Of a stretch of DNA of 64,000 bases, positions 44,866 to 57,231 are shown piece by piece (position 1 is the stretch's first letter; every line of letters begins with the position of its first letter). The translations under genes and the position numbers were made by a program. Source of the stretch: Carettochelys insculpta (taxonomy: Eukaryota > Chordata > Testudines > Carettochelyidae); NCBI RefSeq assembly GCF_033958435.1, contig NC_134138.1, positions 192,855,298 to 192,919,297 of the forward strand. Direction: 5' to 3'. The notes below the pieces were generated by a model. It was not told the DNA's origin and made no database searches. It saw nothing but the letters and a program-made list of their open reading frames with translations.

Positions 44866-46393
44866 TGGGGAGCTGCAGGCTTTTCCCCTGTCTGAGGGGA
44901 TTGGCTTTGTTACGGTTTACACTTTCCTCAACTTTACTGTCCTACTCTTTCCTGAACTTTGCTATTATCCTACTATACTTCAGGCAGATTGGCCCAGAAA
45001 TAGCATGCTCCGATGGTGTCTGTCATCACTGGGTTGCACTCCAGAAAGTGGCCTGAGTCGGGGCAGGCTTTGGAAAATTGGTGCAGAAATTCCTTTAGCT
45101 GTGTTCACCTGGAGGGGGAGAGGCAGCAAATATCACAAGCAGTAATCTGTTCCTGCAATATTTTCAGGGAGGATGTTTCTGGTTTCAAGGGGGAGAAAAG
45201 TGGCTGGGGGACCAGATGAGATGGCACAGTCACCTGGGTGATCCGAGGGGACAGAGTCATTCTGTCTTGTGTATGTGACAGACTCCTGCCTGATGCACAA
45301 GTAGGCTGATCAAGCAAAAAGTCTTATGTAAAGTTGTCTTTTCACTGGCTGGAAAGCAGCTGACCAACCAGTTTACATGGTTCAGTCACCTTCTGAAGTC
45401 AGCCTATTTGGTTTTCTTTTGCCTCTGATTCCCACTTTTTCCTTTTTTCCTTCTGAGAAAATGGCGATTTGCATTCCACAGGAGGAGAATGCAGACAACG
45501 CAGTGTGGAAAGATGACATCACATACCCACAAGCACTTGCATGGCCTTTTTCCCCCATACTGCACCAGTGAAAAATCCCAGAATGCTATGGGGCTGAGGG
45601 AACTGTGGGATAGCTTCCCACAATGCATTGCTGCAATAGTCAATGTTTGGCGATTCAGTGTAGCAGCACTGACTTGACTTTGTGAGGCTGTGAGGATAAT
45701 CAAAATTGAACTTATAAAGCCCTCTGTTATAAAATGAAATTTATATCGTAGCGTGGACATAGCCTTACTCCCTCCCCATCTCTAGACGTATAGTCTTCTC
45801 TTTATTAGTTTTAGAAAAACTCTCTGTGTCTTACTTCCATCTGTCCAGCTCCACCAGAATCTAGCACTTCCAGAGCTCATCCTTTTATAACTCATTTTTA
45901 TTCATATACTGGAAAGGGAAAACAAGTTGTTTTTTTTTTTCCCCAGTTTATCAGCTAGGTGTTTTGTGGATCTCTTGAATAATCTAGTGTATGAGCTGAA
46001 TTGGTTGAATGAACTACAATGAAGAAAAATTGTTTCTGAATTTACAGACGTTACTGCTCTCAAAAGCTGATTTAGCACATCAGTAAACTCTGGTTCCAGA
46101 GCTTGGCCACTAATTTACATCAGTTCAGTGATTTGATTGTTCTTTAAAACTTTGCAGCAGACATCTTATTAACTTTAAAATGTTGTTTAAATTATTTTAA
46201 GATTTATGGAAACTGTAAACCTTAACATAGGCTATAATTTAAATAGATGTATATTTTTGTTTTTAAATTTTTGTCCCACTTGGCTTTTTGAAAAATATTT
46301 GTTCAAAGGTATAGTGACTTCTAATTTTGCCATTGTTTTATAAGTAAATCCATTCTTGTTTCTGATTGATGATGTGGGGTTTTTTTATTTCAG
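44866..46393 (+). other. UBP1 intron 1, distal part
   Basis: It includes the putative right part of a DNA element to about 45765, then AT-rich sequence ending in GTTTTTTTATTTCAG, the acceptor of exon 2. No coding exon seen. Confidence 0.45.
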
Positions 46394-46545
46394 TGATGTT
46401 TTGGCACTGCCAATTTTCAAGCAGGAAGATTCCACCCTTCCACCAGACAGCGAGACTAAACATCCACCATTTCAATATGTTATGTGCGCTGCAACATCTC
46501 CAGCAGTCAAATTGCACGATGAAACTCTTACTTACTTGAACCAAG
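46394..46545 (+). CDS. UBP1: UBP1 coding exon 2
   Basis: With two bases from exon 1 it completes Ser38 and encodes residues 38-88 ([13 protein letters not shown] ... [10 protein letters not shown]), leaving one G of the next codon. The acceptor is TTTATTTCAG and the donor is GTTAGT. It starts the conserved CP2-family region. The first base T also makes Arg codon CGT with the alternative exon at 28002-28115, giving the TFCP2L1-like LR-DVLALP junction. Confidence 0.95.
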
Positions 46546-47879
46546 GTTAGTATGTGTCTTCTGCATATGTTGTTTATTGTGGACATAGCTTAATGAACAT
46601 TTTGATACTGAAAAGTGTAGGGACCAAAAATAAGGATGGCATTTTCACTGTCAGAAGTTCCATGTGAAAATGAATGACTGAGAGTGCAGCTGGGGCAGGT
46701 TTCTGCTTACAACTTTGGCTATCAATTTCAGTTACTTCTAGAAATGCTTGTGGTATTCCTTGTATGTATTTCGTGACTGTCACGTATGCCAGTATGTTCA
46801 GTCTTTGTGACAAAAGGTCCACTTTAGCAATATGCCGTAATCTAAGGGCAACATGTATTCTAAGTTTAAAAAAAAAAAAAATAGAGGCACACTACCTCAT
46901 ATTTGCTTTGATCTGTATATTCCTCGATGGTTTAATATGTCAGCAATAAAAACCTGCAGTTGGATGATATCCTTGGTTGCAGTTATGTGGTGAAAGAGCC
47001 TGGGGTTTTATTTTATCAGGTACTCACCACTGTGGAAAATCAGGTCAAATAGGTAGGCATGTAACTTCAGGAATCCAGTTATAAAAATCTTGACCTTGAT
47101 GTCACAGGTATCTGGCTTGTCACTCTGCATTTGTGCTTGTGGAGGGATACATAAGTAAATCCTCATTTGATGGGTAACTCTCAAGACTGTACAGCATTGT
47201 AATAGAGCTTTAGGGATCAGATAAGACCAATCATTTTTCTATATCTTGTTCCTCCAAAATTAACTGGATTGCAAGTTACCAGGTCAGTTGAAAAAGCAGC
47301 TAGAAATCTCTAGTAGGATGTCCGTGGGATGATGGGCTTGAGAAATCTGTATCATGTGACATTGAACTTGCCTCCACGGGGGATTGCAAATCCTCTCCCC
47401 AGAGCCATCTGCAACTAGTTGTACATTTGGATGGTTATCTACGGAGCACTACTCTGCATCAGTGCAACATCTGCTGCTGAGCATGTGCTCGGTTGACATA
47501 AGGATCATAGATCATGTGGATGTGGAGCAGTGGATTTGACTTACTATAGAAACAGCCTCAGCTATTGAAACAGTCCTGGTTATTGCCTGCTGAGATATTG
47601 AAAGGTTTAGATGAAAGGGGTCAGATTAAGTTCTTCTAAGTAAATCTTTCAGATTAGTGGCTAGGTGGCATAGGCAGAAATCTTTTGAGTTGGATGATAA
47701 GTAGTAGCAAGTGGATTAGATGGATAGACTCGAGAACGTTGTTTGATCCGTAGATCGTGTGAAATCCAGGAAAGATAAGCATCTTGTGAGGGGGGGGAAA
47801 TGGTTCTTAACACTGCTTGCCCAGTAGCTTCTGTGAAATCAAAAGGAATGTTTGGTGTGTGTGTGTGACACAGTTGCAG
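46546..47879 (+). other. UBP1 intron 2, proximal part
   Basis: No recognised element up to the DIRS remnant. Confidence 0.5.
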
Positions 47880-50270
47880 GAACCTCTTGTTATGTTGCCT
47901 CCGCTCTAGCGGTATGAAGAGGGCAGATGGGAACAAGAAGGAGGAAAGAGTGCTCCTTCCAAAGCTCTGTAGAAGCAGACGTGTGCATGATACTCTATTA
48001 AGAGTTCCCCCAGTAGTGTTACAGCTGTGCCACTGCAGTTCTTTATGTTCAGATGTGGCCTTAAATGTTGTTAATCAAATATCTGCTTCGTGTGTTTTCC
48101 GGAAGGATCCCTGCCCCGTCTGTAAGACCTTCAAGCCATGCCCATTAAAAGATGGGGAGCAGTGTTTGTTGGTTCTGCTAAGGGAGGGCACTCTCAGACC
48201 ACAACTAGGCCTTCAGCCTTCAACCAAGAGCACTCAAAACCTTTCAGATGCTTTGAGAGGCTTGCAAGAAGTCAGAGAGGGAGGTCCCCTATCAAGGATA
48301 GCCTGAGTCTGGCCACCAGACCTTCTGCTCCACCTCCTGATGCCACTGAGAAGGCACCTGTGCTGTCTTATTCCCCAGAAGAGCCTTGAGATGTTTCATA
48401 TGCCATCTACTCCTGAAATGTTCTGGGCTGCTCAGGACCTCCTCCACTGGACAAGCATCCTTCTGATCACCAGGCCAGCTGAGGGCACCATCTGGGGCAA
48501 GACGGCTGGGTAGTGTTCACACTCTCCTTCCCTGGCACTGTGCTCCCTGATACACCAGGCCAACTGAGACCGGTGTCCCCTCCCATCCTGCATTAGCACC
48601 AAGAAGTTCGGCTCCCCTGCAGTTATCCTATACGCAAACCTTGGAATTGGCATCTGACTCAGGGAGATTGAGGTGAAGCAGGAGTCGCATGTTAACCTCC
48701 ACTAGAGAATGGCACTGTCAGATGGCACTGTGTGACCCTCAGTGGCAGGCACGGCCTCTGTGGCACTTTTGGACCCTTTGGGCTTTTCGTTATAGCCAGG
48801 GCAGAACTCAAAGTCAACATTCCAGGGCGTACGCGGTCGCATCAGCTAGATTTGTGCTGCTGTTGTCGTCATTGGCCTCAGCACCGGCACCCCAGCTCAC
48901 AAACTAACTAAACTGTTGCATACATTGCCACCCAGTCCTGATTCACTGGGTACGATTCAAAATTAAACAGCACAGGGCCTGAGTCATACTTAACAGCCCT
49001 GCCTTGGGCACGTCGACTTTGGCTCGTGTCCCTGCTAAATATGTTGTTGGAGCCTCCACTTCCCCTCCCCTTGCTCCTGGGACAGCTTTTGCTGGCCCCC
49101 AGCCATCTCCTGCACCCTAGCCGTGACTCAGTCCACGTCACAATGTGGAAACTGTGTGGCTAAACTGCACTGAACTCTTGCTCAGCACAGGTGAGGCAGA
49201 TTCTTCTAGAAAGCAGGAATCCTTCTACAAGAGCTACCTATGCTGCCAAATGGAAGATTCTCCATGTAGTTGGCTCAGCATGGCTTATCGCCATGTAAGT
49301 GCCTTTCCCTTTGATCCTTGATGATCTCCTGTACCTTCAGCACCGAGGCCTTCCAAGCCCCTCAGTCAAAGTACATTTAGCTGTCATTTCAGCTTTTCAC
49401 CTGGGCATTCAAGGCTCCCTCAATGTACTGACCTGATGGTTGCCTGCTTTTTAAAGCACCTAGATGCATTATACACATGTCAAGACACCTGTCCTTCCCT
49501 GGGATCTGAATTTATTTCTTCAAGCATATAGTCAACTATTTGAGCTGTTAGCTGCATGCTTCCTGCTCCACCTTTCCTTCAGGGTATCATTTCTAGGGGC
49601 AATAACCGCCTCTGGAAGAGCCTCTGATCTTAAGGCTCTGACCTTTCAGCCACCTTTCACAGTGTTTGATAGTGACAAAATGAAAGCTTGGATCCCACCC
49701 TGCTGTCCTGTCCAAGGTGGTTTCCATCTTCCATATGAATCAAGACATTTTTCTTCCATTTTTATGTAACTCAAATCGCACACCATTCTCTGGACGTAAA
49801 AATGGCTCTGGCCTTTCACCTAGAACTAACCAATCCAGGAAGTCAACCAAGTTGTTTGTGACAACAGCAGACAGAAAGCAGGACCTACCTGTTTCAGCCC
49901 AGCATATTTCTTCATGGATAGCTTTGTGTATCGGGGATGCCCCGTCTGCCACTCTGAGCACGCTCCACCAGAGTGCAGTCCTTTTCAGCAGCCTTCTGGG
50001 CTTGGATCCTGGTCCAAGAAATATGTAGACTGGCAACTTGGTCACCTGTTCACATGTTTACAACCCATTAGGTAGCACCCATCAATCTAGCAATGATGCA
50101 GCATTTGACACAGCAGTAATCCAGTCAGTACGAGGATTCCAACCCCACCTCCGAAGTCAGGCTTGGCACTTACCTATTTGGAAAGCACATGAACAACTAC
50201 TTGAAGAGAAAAAGTTATGTATTTTCTCATAACAATTGGTCTTTGAGATGTGTTGTCAGGATGTAAAATC
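47880..50270 (+). mobile_element. DIRS-like retrotransposon, gag plus recombinase, internally deleted
   Basis: At 48098-48200 gag-like KDPCPVCKTFKP is followed by LLVLLREGTLRP; at about 48395-48470 MPSTPEMFWAAQDLL is another gag block. After about 49300 the sequence switches to the tyrosine-recombinase region: SFPGI-like and HLSQCLIV pieces, then (49717-50028) VSIFHMNQDIFLPF, KLFVTTADRKQDLPVSAQ and ISSWIALCI. RT and RNase H are missing. The 3' tail CAATTGGTCTTTGAGATGTG (50234-50253) resembles the terminal sequence of turtle DIRS copies as I recall it. Inactive. Confidence 0.7.
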
Positions 50271-50535
50271 CTTTAATTGGTTAAGCAGTTAAATGCTAGG
50301 TCTAACTGATTAAATGGGTTGGTGGGGGGTGGTGGCTGAGAAGGCCACAGACAAGGGATGCTCTTACTGGGCTGGAGTAGCCCCTATCCACAGCCTTTCC
50401 AGCTTCCCCTTTCCTCCTAGGGTTGCTGTGGACAGGGCTACTCCTGCATGGCTGGAGTGACCCCCACCTGTGGCAAGCCTCTGGGGCTAGAGCATCTCCC
50501 TGCCCATGGCGAGCAGGGGGCTGCGTTAGCCCATA

Positions 50536-51069
50536 CAGTAAACCCTTGAGTTGCGTTCCTGCAATCCCCACATAACTCACATTTTTGTGCAAGTCGAAAG
50601 GACATGGGAACCAGGCTTCAGGGTGTGGTGGGTGTGCAGGAGCTAGGAAAGTGACCAGCCTACCAGCATGGTAGGGAGCCAGGGATGAGGGGGCAGCCTG
50701 GTTCCAGGCTCCCTGCCACTTGCAGGTCTTAGGAAACTGACCAGTGCATGGCTGGTGAGTTTCCCAGGTGGAGAGACAGTAACCAGGCTGCCTGGTGGCT
50801 CCCACCTCCTCTCCCCTTATGGAGCAGGGAAGCTGACACAAGTAGCAGCCTTGGTCAGTTTCCTGGCTCCAGCCAGTGGAGTGGAGCCAGGAACCAGGGG
50901 CACCTTGGCTCCCAGCTCCCCTCCACTCCATGGAGCCAGGAAACTGACCAGAGTGGAGCTGGGGAGCCAGGCTGCTGCTTGGTTCCCAGCTCTCTGTCAT
51001 TCAGGAACTAGGAAGCCGCTCCTGTCAAAGGTGGCAGCCATTGGTTGCACGTATCTCGAGGGTTTACTA
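50536..51069. mobile_element. Tigger/pogo-like MITE with TA duplication
   Basis: It starts CAGTAAACCCTTGAGTTGCG and ends ATCTCGAGGGTTTACTA, flanked by TA (50534-50535, 51070-51071). Several inverted AGGAAACTGACCAG blocks inside. The 232-aa minus-strand ORF here is a composition artefact. Confidence 0.8.
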
Positions 51070-51229
51070 TATCAACTAACCTTTAACATCCCTAATGTGG
51101 TTTTTGTGTCCATTACAACATCTGCCCTCCTTCCTCACTATCGGAATAGGTGGGCTAGCTGCTAGGGAAAAGATCTGGCTAATGTGTACATGCAGACACC
51201 TATTTGCAATGACCATGAACAGAACATCT

Positions 51230-51320
51230 TAAAGCAGGTCTTTGCCCACGAAAGCTTATGCTCCAAAATATCTGGTAGTCTATAAGGTGCCACAGGACTT
51301 CTTGTTGTTTTCGAAGAGTA
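51230..51320 (+). mobile_element. PLE terminal repeat fragment
   Basis: It carries GGTCTTTGCCCACGAAAGCT, TATGCTCCAAAATATCTGGT and TATAAGGTGCCACAGGACTT. The GAAAGC-TTAT-GC-TC segment is intact but the upstream CTGATGA is lost. No target duplication seen. The rest of intron 2 to 52496 shows nothing else. Confidence 0.7.
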
Positions 51321-52496
51321 AGAGTTATGAGAAAGTATATGAACTTTTTTTTCCAGTTTACTGAATACTGTAACATTTTAAACTATTAGATTTTCCATTT
51401 TTTCTTCTATGGTACATATCAAGTGCTTACAATGTGAAAGAGTACCTACGTACATCTGGGTATGTGCACACACATACAAATAGAGACATGGTCTTGGTGC
51501 ACACGGTCATACTTTTTAACTGGAAGCTCCTAGCCAGGAGTAATTTCTTCATAAGAGTTGTGGAGCAATGGCTTGACTGTGGGATGAGTAATTCCCAAAT
51601 TACTTGTGCTGTTCTTGCACTGTGTGATGGATGTAAAACTGATGCTTATAGCTTCTCTTTTGCTGGTAGTGGTCTGCTAAGACAAGCCAGCAAATGTAAC
51701 ATCTGTGCAGTTGGTGTTGGGGAATAAAGAAAGGTTAAGAGAACTTGTTGTTGTGGAGTAAATCCAGCGGGTCCTAGTGAACCTTTTAAGATCTCTGTTT
51801 GGTACAGAGTCCCTGAATAGGGACAAACATAGTATTGTCAAACATGTAGTGCTCTAGTTTAGGAGGAAAAATGCTCCTTATCAGTTTTTACATAAATTTC
51901 TCTTAGCTTTGTCCCATACTGAAACAAACTCACTTATATCATAGCAGTGGGATTCATCAAACTCTCACCTAATGAAATAACAGGTAACTAAGTCTTTTAA
52001 ATATCTGCCATTTTTAGAATGTTCCAGGAAGGGTTTTATTCCCCCAAGAGGCAGCATGTGTTTAAAGGTAAGTTAAAATATAGGCAATTAGTGCATAAAT
52101 GTAGCTGTAATCATTGTAAAAACCTCGTTCCTTTGCAATCAAAATACGTGGTACTTATGAGATTATTCTGTCATCAACGTACTGCCATTCAGCTGTTTGA
52201 CCTATGAAGTTGTTTAACTGTCAGTGTGTATGTTCCTTTGTGGCAAATAGGAATAAACACTTTTAATCCCCTTGGTATCCTACTTTATATCTATTGCAAG
52301 TATTTGTAGTTTCAACAGCATCATAAAAGTTTCACTCTAGTCTTATGCAACCAGCTGTGTATTGAAAACTCCCTGTAAGAGTTCCCTAATTTTGTTACTA
52401 CAACATGCTGAATATAAACTAAATAATCTCTGTATTGAATGTGGAGAGAGGCTTCGTAGCTCATCTTTTTATTGATTTCTACCCATCTTTCTACAG

Positions 52497-52573
52497 GTCA
52501 GTCCTATGAAATACGGATGCTAGATAATCGGAAGATTGGAGACATGCCTGAGATCAGTGGAAAACTGGTGAAG
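52497..52573 (+). CDS. UBP1: UBP1 coding exon 3
   Basis: Residues 89-114 ([18 protein letters not shown] ... GKLVK), 77 nt, acceptor TTTCTACAG, donor GTAAGT. It completes the split Gly codon from exon 2 and ends in phase 0. Near-identical to vertebrate UBP1/TFCP2. Confidence 0.96.
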
Positions 52574-52904
52574 GTAAGTAGAGATGTTCCCCCAGTAATA
52601 CTAATGGGAGTACTACTAGTTGCTGAGTTAGCCTGGTGGTTTTCAACTTTTCTTCTACTCTTTGCAACAGGGGAATTGTGTGACACTATCTCCCCCAGAC
52701 ATGCTCCTTTAACCATAAAGAATTTAGAGACTGTCACGGCTTGTAGGTTAAGGATCCTGCAATTTAGTCTGGGTGGGAGCCAGGGAGTATTAAAGGAAAA
52801 TAGTGGATACAGTCAAATCTGAGCATCTTAACTTTTAAATGGTATATTAAATCCCTGATGTTCACACATGTTGAAAACTGTCCAGTTGCTCCATCTCAAA
52901 GCAT

Positions 52905-53130
52905 AGAGGGGAACTGGAAAAGGCTCTGAGAAGAGCAGCTACAACGATCAGGGTTATAGAGGTTAGAACATTGTGGGCAAGGGTAAATAGCATTTCTGTT
53001 TTTTCACACTATTCGTTTATGTTTGGACTGCTGTCATATTCCCCGTGCCCTCAGAAGTCTTTTTTGTCGTAAGCTAAACAGCCCTGAGCTTTGTAATCTC
53101 TTCTGGTTTGTAATCTGTTTGTATTGAGAA
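52905..53130. mobile_element. CR1 fragments in opposite orientations
   Basis: GGAAAAGGCTCTGAGAAGAG (about 52917) is CR1 sense; TGTCATATTCCCCGTGCCCT and GTAAGCTAAACAGCCCTGAG (53032-53090) are CR1 antisense. Two small degraded pieces, possibly an inverted rearrangement. Confidence 0.45.
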
Positions 53131-53239
53131 GGAATGCTGTCAAGATGGTGGTTCTAAAAAAGATATTATTTTAGTCTTCATATTAGGTTTCTACCTTCAG
53201 CTGATCCACCCTGCTGGCAGAAGGGAAGAACGCTATGTG

Positions 53240-53720
53240 TATAGGTTTCGAAGGTAGCTGTGTTAGTCTGTTTCAGCAGAAACAACGGAGTCCAATGGCA
53301 AACAAACTAACAATTTTATTATGGCATAAGTTGCGGTTCACTTTATCACATGCATGAAGGGAAAGAAAAATAACCACATGCTAGGGCTACAGAGATGTGT
53401 TCCATCGAAGCTAACTCAATCAGGGTGGAAGTGGATAAGAAGATGAGAATACCTAAAGCGGAAAATTACTTATTGTAATGAGGGAGTCATTCCTAGTTCC
53501 TGTTATCTCATGTTGCAGCCTGGTTCAGAAGGGGTTTTTTGTTTGAGTATGGCGTTTTTCATGTCCATGACTGTCTGTCCAGTCATGTTCTCCCACTGCT
53601 TTCTGTGTGTTACCATTCTTGATGTCTGCTTTGTGATCAGATGTCCCAGTGTTAAGCCTTCCTGCAGGTGTCTCAGCTGTTTCTTAAAAACAGGCAATTT
53701 TTCCCATATTTGCTGTGTCC
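53240..53720 (-). mobile_element. PLE-like fragment, terminal repeat plus coding remnant
   Basis: GGTAGCTGTGTTAGTCTGTT (about 53252) and AATTTTATTATGGCATAAG (53314) match the antisense head of PLE terminal repeats. The adjacent minus-strand frame (53697-53503) is Lys/Gln-rich and resembles the fragmentary coding sequence next to related elements. The boundary at 53720 is approximate. Confidence 0.45.
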
Positions 53721-54330
53721 CCCTCCCCCACCCATCAGTATTGGCAGACCCTTGCTTGCTGGCTGCCTACCCATCAAATGTGAGTTGAGGAGTCCAGTGG
53801 CCAGTGGGGTGTGGTGGGTGTGCAAAGCTGGTGGCTGGACAAAGCTGCATCTTGTGTGGTCAGATGTTCCCCCTACTGGTCCATCACTTCAGCTTCTGCT
53901 GCTGAGCCAGCCCTAAGACAGCAGGCTCCCTGCCCCATTCCGCTTCTGATTTTCTAACCCTAACCTCACCGTATCCATGTAATTTGGCCACTGTGCTATT
54001 GAGAGAGCATTATTCTCTTTAAAATAATCTGCAACAATCTTTACAAGAAGAGTGTGCATCAGCTCTCCGTTTCACTTCATATTACATCTGAACCCCATGC
54101 TCTCAGGTTCCTGTTTCTTCTGATCACCTTTGTTTCTGTGTTAGTTAAGCTGAAGTGTTCTGGGACAGTATACTAAATAAAGTTGGATTACGTGCCTTCC
54201 TTTTATTTTGTTCTAAAGGAATGTGGTACTAATCACCAATACATTTTTCAGAATATTACTAATTTTTAATCTCCTTTTTAATGTGTACTGATTCTAAGGC
54301 TAATTTTTAACTATTTTGTCTTCTGACTAG

Positions 54331-54436
54331 AGCATCATAAGAGTTGTGTTTCATGATAGAAGGTTGCAATATACAGAGCACCAGCAGCTGGAAGGTTGGA
54401 AGTGGAATCGCCCTGGGGACAGACTTCTTGACTTAG
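54331..54436 (+). CDS. UBP1: UBP1 coding exon 4
   Basis: Residues 115-149 ([18 protein letters not shown] ... GDRLLDL) plus one base. Acceptor TTCTGACTAG, donor GTACTA. It lies in the CP2-family DNA-binding domain; the [14 protein letters not shown] block is characteristic of CP2 proteins. Confidence 0.96.
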
Positions 54437-55030
54437 GTACTAGTTGTTTTGCTATCTGGGGTTAAATTAGGAGACTCGGTCTTAATGTGAATAGCATGGG
54501 TTCATATATCAACAGTGGGTACACCAAAAACATACTTACCAATGTAAATGTGCTGCTTGTTGTATTAGGATAACATGTTTTATATAAATGTCTTCAGCAA
54601 TGTTATATTCTGAGTTTTCCACAGAAATCTCTGACGGCCTTTATCTAACATAACAGAAAACAATAGCAACACCAAATAATTTAATTACACTGCTTTTATT
54701 CTTTGAGAACAAGATGTGTTCTGGTAATCAGGAGCACAAGACAAACATCTTTATTGCCAATATGCCATATAAAGTTAATTGCTGCATATTTTTATACACT
54801 TTAGAGTAAAACAGACGACCACCTCAAATTATTTCCCAGAAATTAAGTACACATCTTTATCATAAGACCGCTGTCATTAAACAAGCAATTTTGTCAGCTC
54901 TTGTGTGGTGATTTACAGTACAAGTGACTGTAATGGAGTTTGGAGATTAGTAGGTTTTTATTCAAAACAAACAATTCAAGTGCTCTAAGTGCAAAGTTTT
55001 CCTATAGCATATACTTTCATTTTTATATAG

Positions 55031-55137
55031 ATATTCCAATGTCTGTTGGAGTAATTGATATAAAGACAAATCCAAGCCAGCTCAATGCAGTCGAATTTCT
55101 GTGGGATCCTGCAAAGCGTACATCTGCCTTTATTCAG
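55031..55137 (+). CDS. UBP1: UBP1 coding exon 5
   Basis: Residues 150-185 ([17 protein letters not shown] ... RTSAFIQ). Acceptor TTTTTATATAG, donor GTTTGA (weak at +3/+4). It contains [13 protein letters not shown], diagnostic of the family, and completes the split Asp codon. Confidence 0.96.
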
Positions 55138-56027
55138 GTTTGAAACTTTTGCTTTACTGGATGTGTACAGATTTGGTCTTTGTCAGGTCATGAATGTGAT
55201 AAGAGTTGTACTTTATAATTGCTTCGTATATAATTATCCTAATAAAAAGCAAAATTATCCTATTAAATGCCAACAGTTTTGGAAACGTAGGTCCATGCAA
55301 CTGCATGGTCTGTAGGTATGCTAGCTGACTTTTCTTCTTGGTATATGAGGGGTTTTTAAACATAGCTTAGAACAGAAGCAACTTTTTAAAACCGATTAAT
55401 AATATGAATGTTTTTAAATGAAAACTAAAGATTAGCTCTTTTATGGATAAATATGTGGAGGTGTATTTTCAAAGCATTTTTTTGTAAGTAACTGTACCTT
55501 TCTTCAGTTCCTGTTAAATAGGGTGTTAATCTCCTAACGATGCATTCCCATAGGGCCATAATGTGAGGACGCAAGTGTGATTTAATCCGTTTTACCAATA
55601 GAAAGCAATTGAAATCACTAATTTCAAAACTGATTTTCAGTCGTCTTATTCACCTGATTAATAAGATGTTAACTGCTTGATAGACTGTTTATTATAGTCA
55701 CAATAGCTTTTTTTTCCTCTCCTCCCTGGAATTAGACTTGATTAGAATCTTTTGTATTATGCTATAGTCTTCCTTCTGGGTAATTTTGTCTGAAAAACAC
55801 GTAAGTAAGGCAAAAAAGTGCCAAGCAAGAGTTAGCAGTGTCCCATAGCCTGTTAGTTTAGGTAGATTATTTCCACTTTGGCAGTAAATAATATTGTGTT
55901 ACTGCACCCTAACAGTAATAAATTTTTGTCAAAGAATTGCACAATTATTACAATGTCACTTCTGTTTCAGGCTTCCCTGCAAGGAGTAGAATGTGGTCAG
56001 GCATCCATTTTACTTTTGTTTGTTCAG
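55138..56027 (+). other. UBP1 intron 5, proximal part
   Basis: AT-rich, no recognised element. Confidence 0.5.
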
Positions 56028-56534
56028 TTATGTTTTTGACCTTGTAGCATGTGCTACTGGCATGAAGTAAATCTTAGCCAACTCGTACTCTTTGGCTGGT
56101 GGGAGTGTGTAGTGTGGTGGCGTTGGTGATACTCTGAGACATTCATACCCTACACCATTGTGACTGTTATGTTGTTTCCTCATATAGGGCTCTCTTTTTA
56201 CTGCCATGACACTATATGTCTCATCAACCCAATCTCTTTCTTCTGGTATTTCAAAGAAACTGTGGGAAGTTGGGTATGTGTCCTCCACTGTCATTTGGGC
56301 ACCTACTCCTTTAGCCTCCTTTCTTAAGTCAGGCTTGACAATTGCTCCAGGAAGTGGTTTTGATAGAAATTTCAAGGCATTAGATTTAAAAATCTTATTC
56401 TTCAGGGTAGCTAACTTATCTCTCTGGGCACTAGTACCTGAAAAAAATCTTTGTTCATTATGTTTTAATGTAGTTATTGTGCTCTTTTGTCTTAAGATGA
56501 GTATGAGAATTTGACTGGGATTTCTTTTAATCAA
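56028..56534 (-). CDS. Unrecognised 168-codon ORF, antisense in UBP1 intron 5
   Basis: It begins MIKRNPSQILILILRQK and ends PVAHATRSKT. It is unusually long for this AT-rich intron and its composition is protein-like rather than low complexity: basic N-half with KNKIFKSNALKF, acidic FFEIPEERDWVDETYS, then aromatic and Pro-rich VSPTPPHYTLPPAKEYELAK. No domain was recognised, no signal peptide, and no Cys clusters. A second same-strand frame upstream (56734-56531) may be its broken N-terminal continuation. It could be a fragment of an unplaced retroelement or a processed pseudogene, or chance. I assign no function. Confidence 0.3.
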   Translation of the reverse strand: MIKRNPSQILILILRQKSTITTLKHNEQRFFSGTSAQRDKLATLKNKIFKSNALKFLSKPLPGAIVKPDLRKEAKGVGAQMTVEDTYPTSHSFFEIPEERDWVDETYSVMAVKREPYMRKQHNSHNGVGYECLRVSPTPPHYTLPPAKEYELAKIYFMPVAHATRSKT

Positions 56535-56829
56535 ATTTGATTAGGATTCAGAACAGTTCTTAAATTTTGTGAAAGAGATAGGAATTGAAGTATTATTTCT
56601 GAAGAGATTACAGGTGATGTATTCATAGAATTAAATCTGTCCCTATCCACTGACTTGTGGGCCTGGCAGAGATACAGGAATTTGTTCTTACCTGCCTTGG
56701 ATTTCCAATTTTGTTTCCTAAATAAGCCATACATTGTTGCTCATCCTGTCAGAAAAAAGTATATAATGGTAGCGGCAAAAGTCCGAAAAATAAGCTCAGA
56801 ATGGAACACCTCTTCATTTTGTTTTTCAG

Positions 56830-56982
56830 GTACATTGCATCAGCACTGAATTTACCCCACGTAAACATGGGGGTGAAAAAGGAGTTCCTTTTAGGATTCA
56901 GGTTGACACTTTTAAGCAGACTGAAAATGGAGACTACACAGATCATCTGCATTCAGCCAGCTGCCAAATCAAAGTTTTTAAG
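56830..56982 (+). CDS. UBP1: UBP1 coding exon 6
   Basis: Residues 186-236 ([18 protein letters not shown] ... [10 protein letters not shown]), 51 codons, phase 0 both sides. Acceptor GTTTTTCAG, donor [26 protein letters not shown] is a hallmark of CP2 factors. Confidence 0.96.
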
Positions 56983-57120
56983 GTAATAGTTGTAAATAAT
57001 GGTCCCCAGTAAATTTCTTAGACACAGAAAATAGGTTTACTTCCTATTGGTTGATTAAGCCCATATGTCACTTGCAAAGCTACTTTCTATCCGCTTGTTC
57101 ATGCAACTATTCATTTTTAG

Positions 57121-57231
57121 CCAAAAGGAGCAGACAGAAAACAGAAAACCGACAGAGAGAAGATGGAGAAGCGAACTGCACATGAAAAAGAAAAGTATCA
57201 GCCTTCTTATGACACCACAATCCTTTCAGAG
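57121..57231 (+). CDS. UBP1: UBP1 coding exon 7
   Basis: Residues 237-273 ([17 protein letters not shown] ... TTILSE), 37 codons, phase 0 both sides. Acceptor TTCATTTTTAG, donor GTAACA. The stretch is very basic ([13 protein letters not shown]). Skipping the next exon would join ...TTILSE directly to the following CSPWPD-type exon, as in the short isoform. Confidence 0.95.

Noticed and set aside
50302..51000. 232-codon minus-strand ORF
   Set aside because: Mostly inside a Tigger-like MITE with inverted CTGGTCAGTTTCC blocks; no domain.
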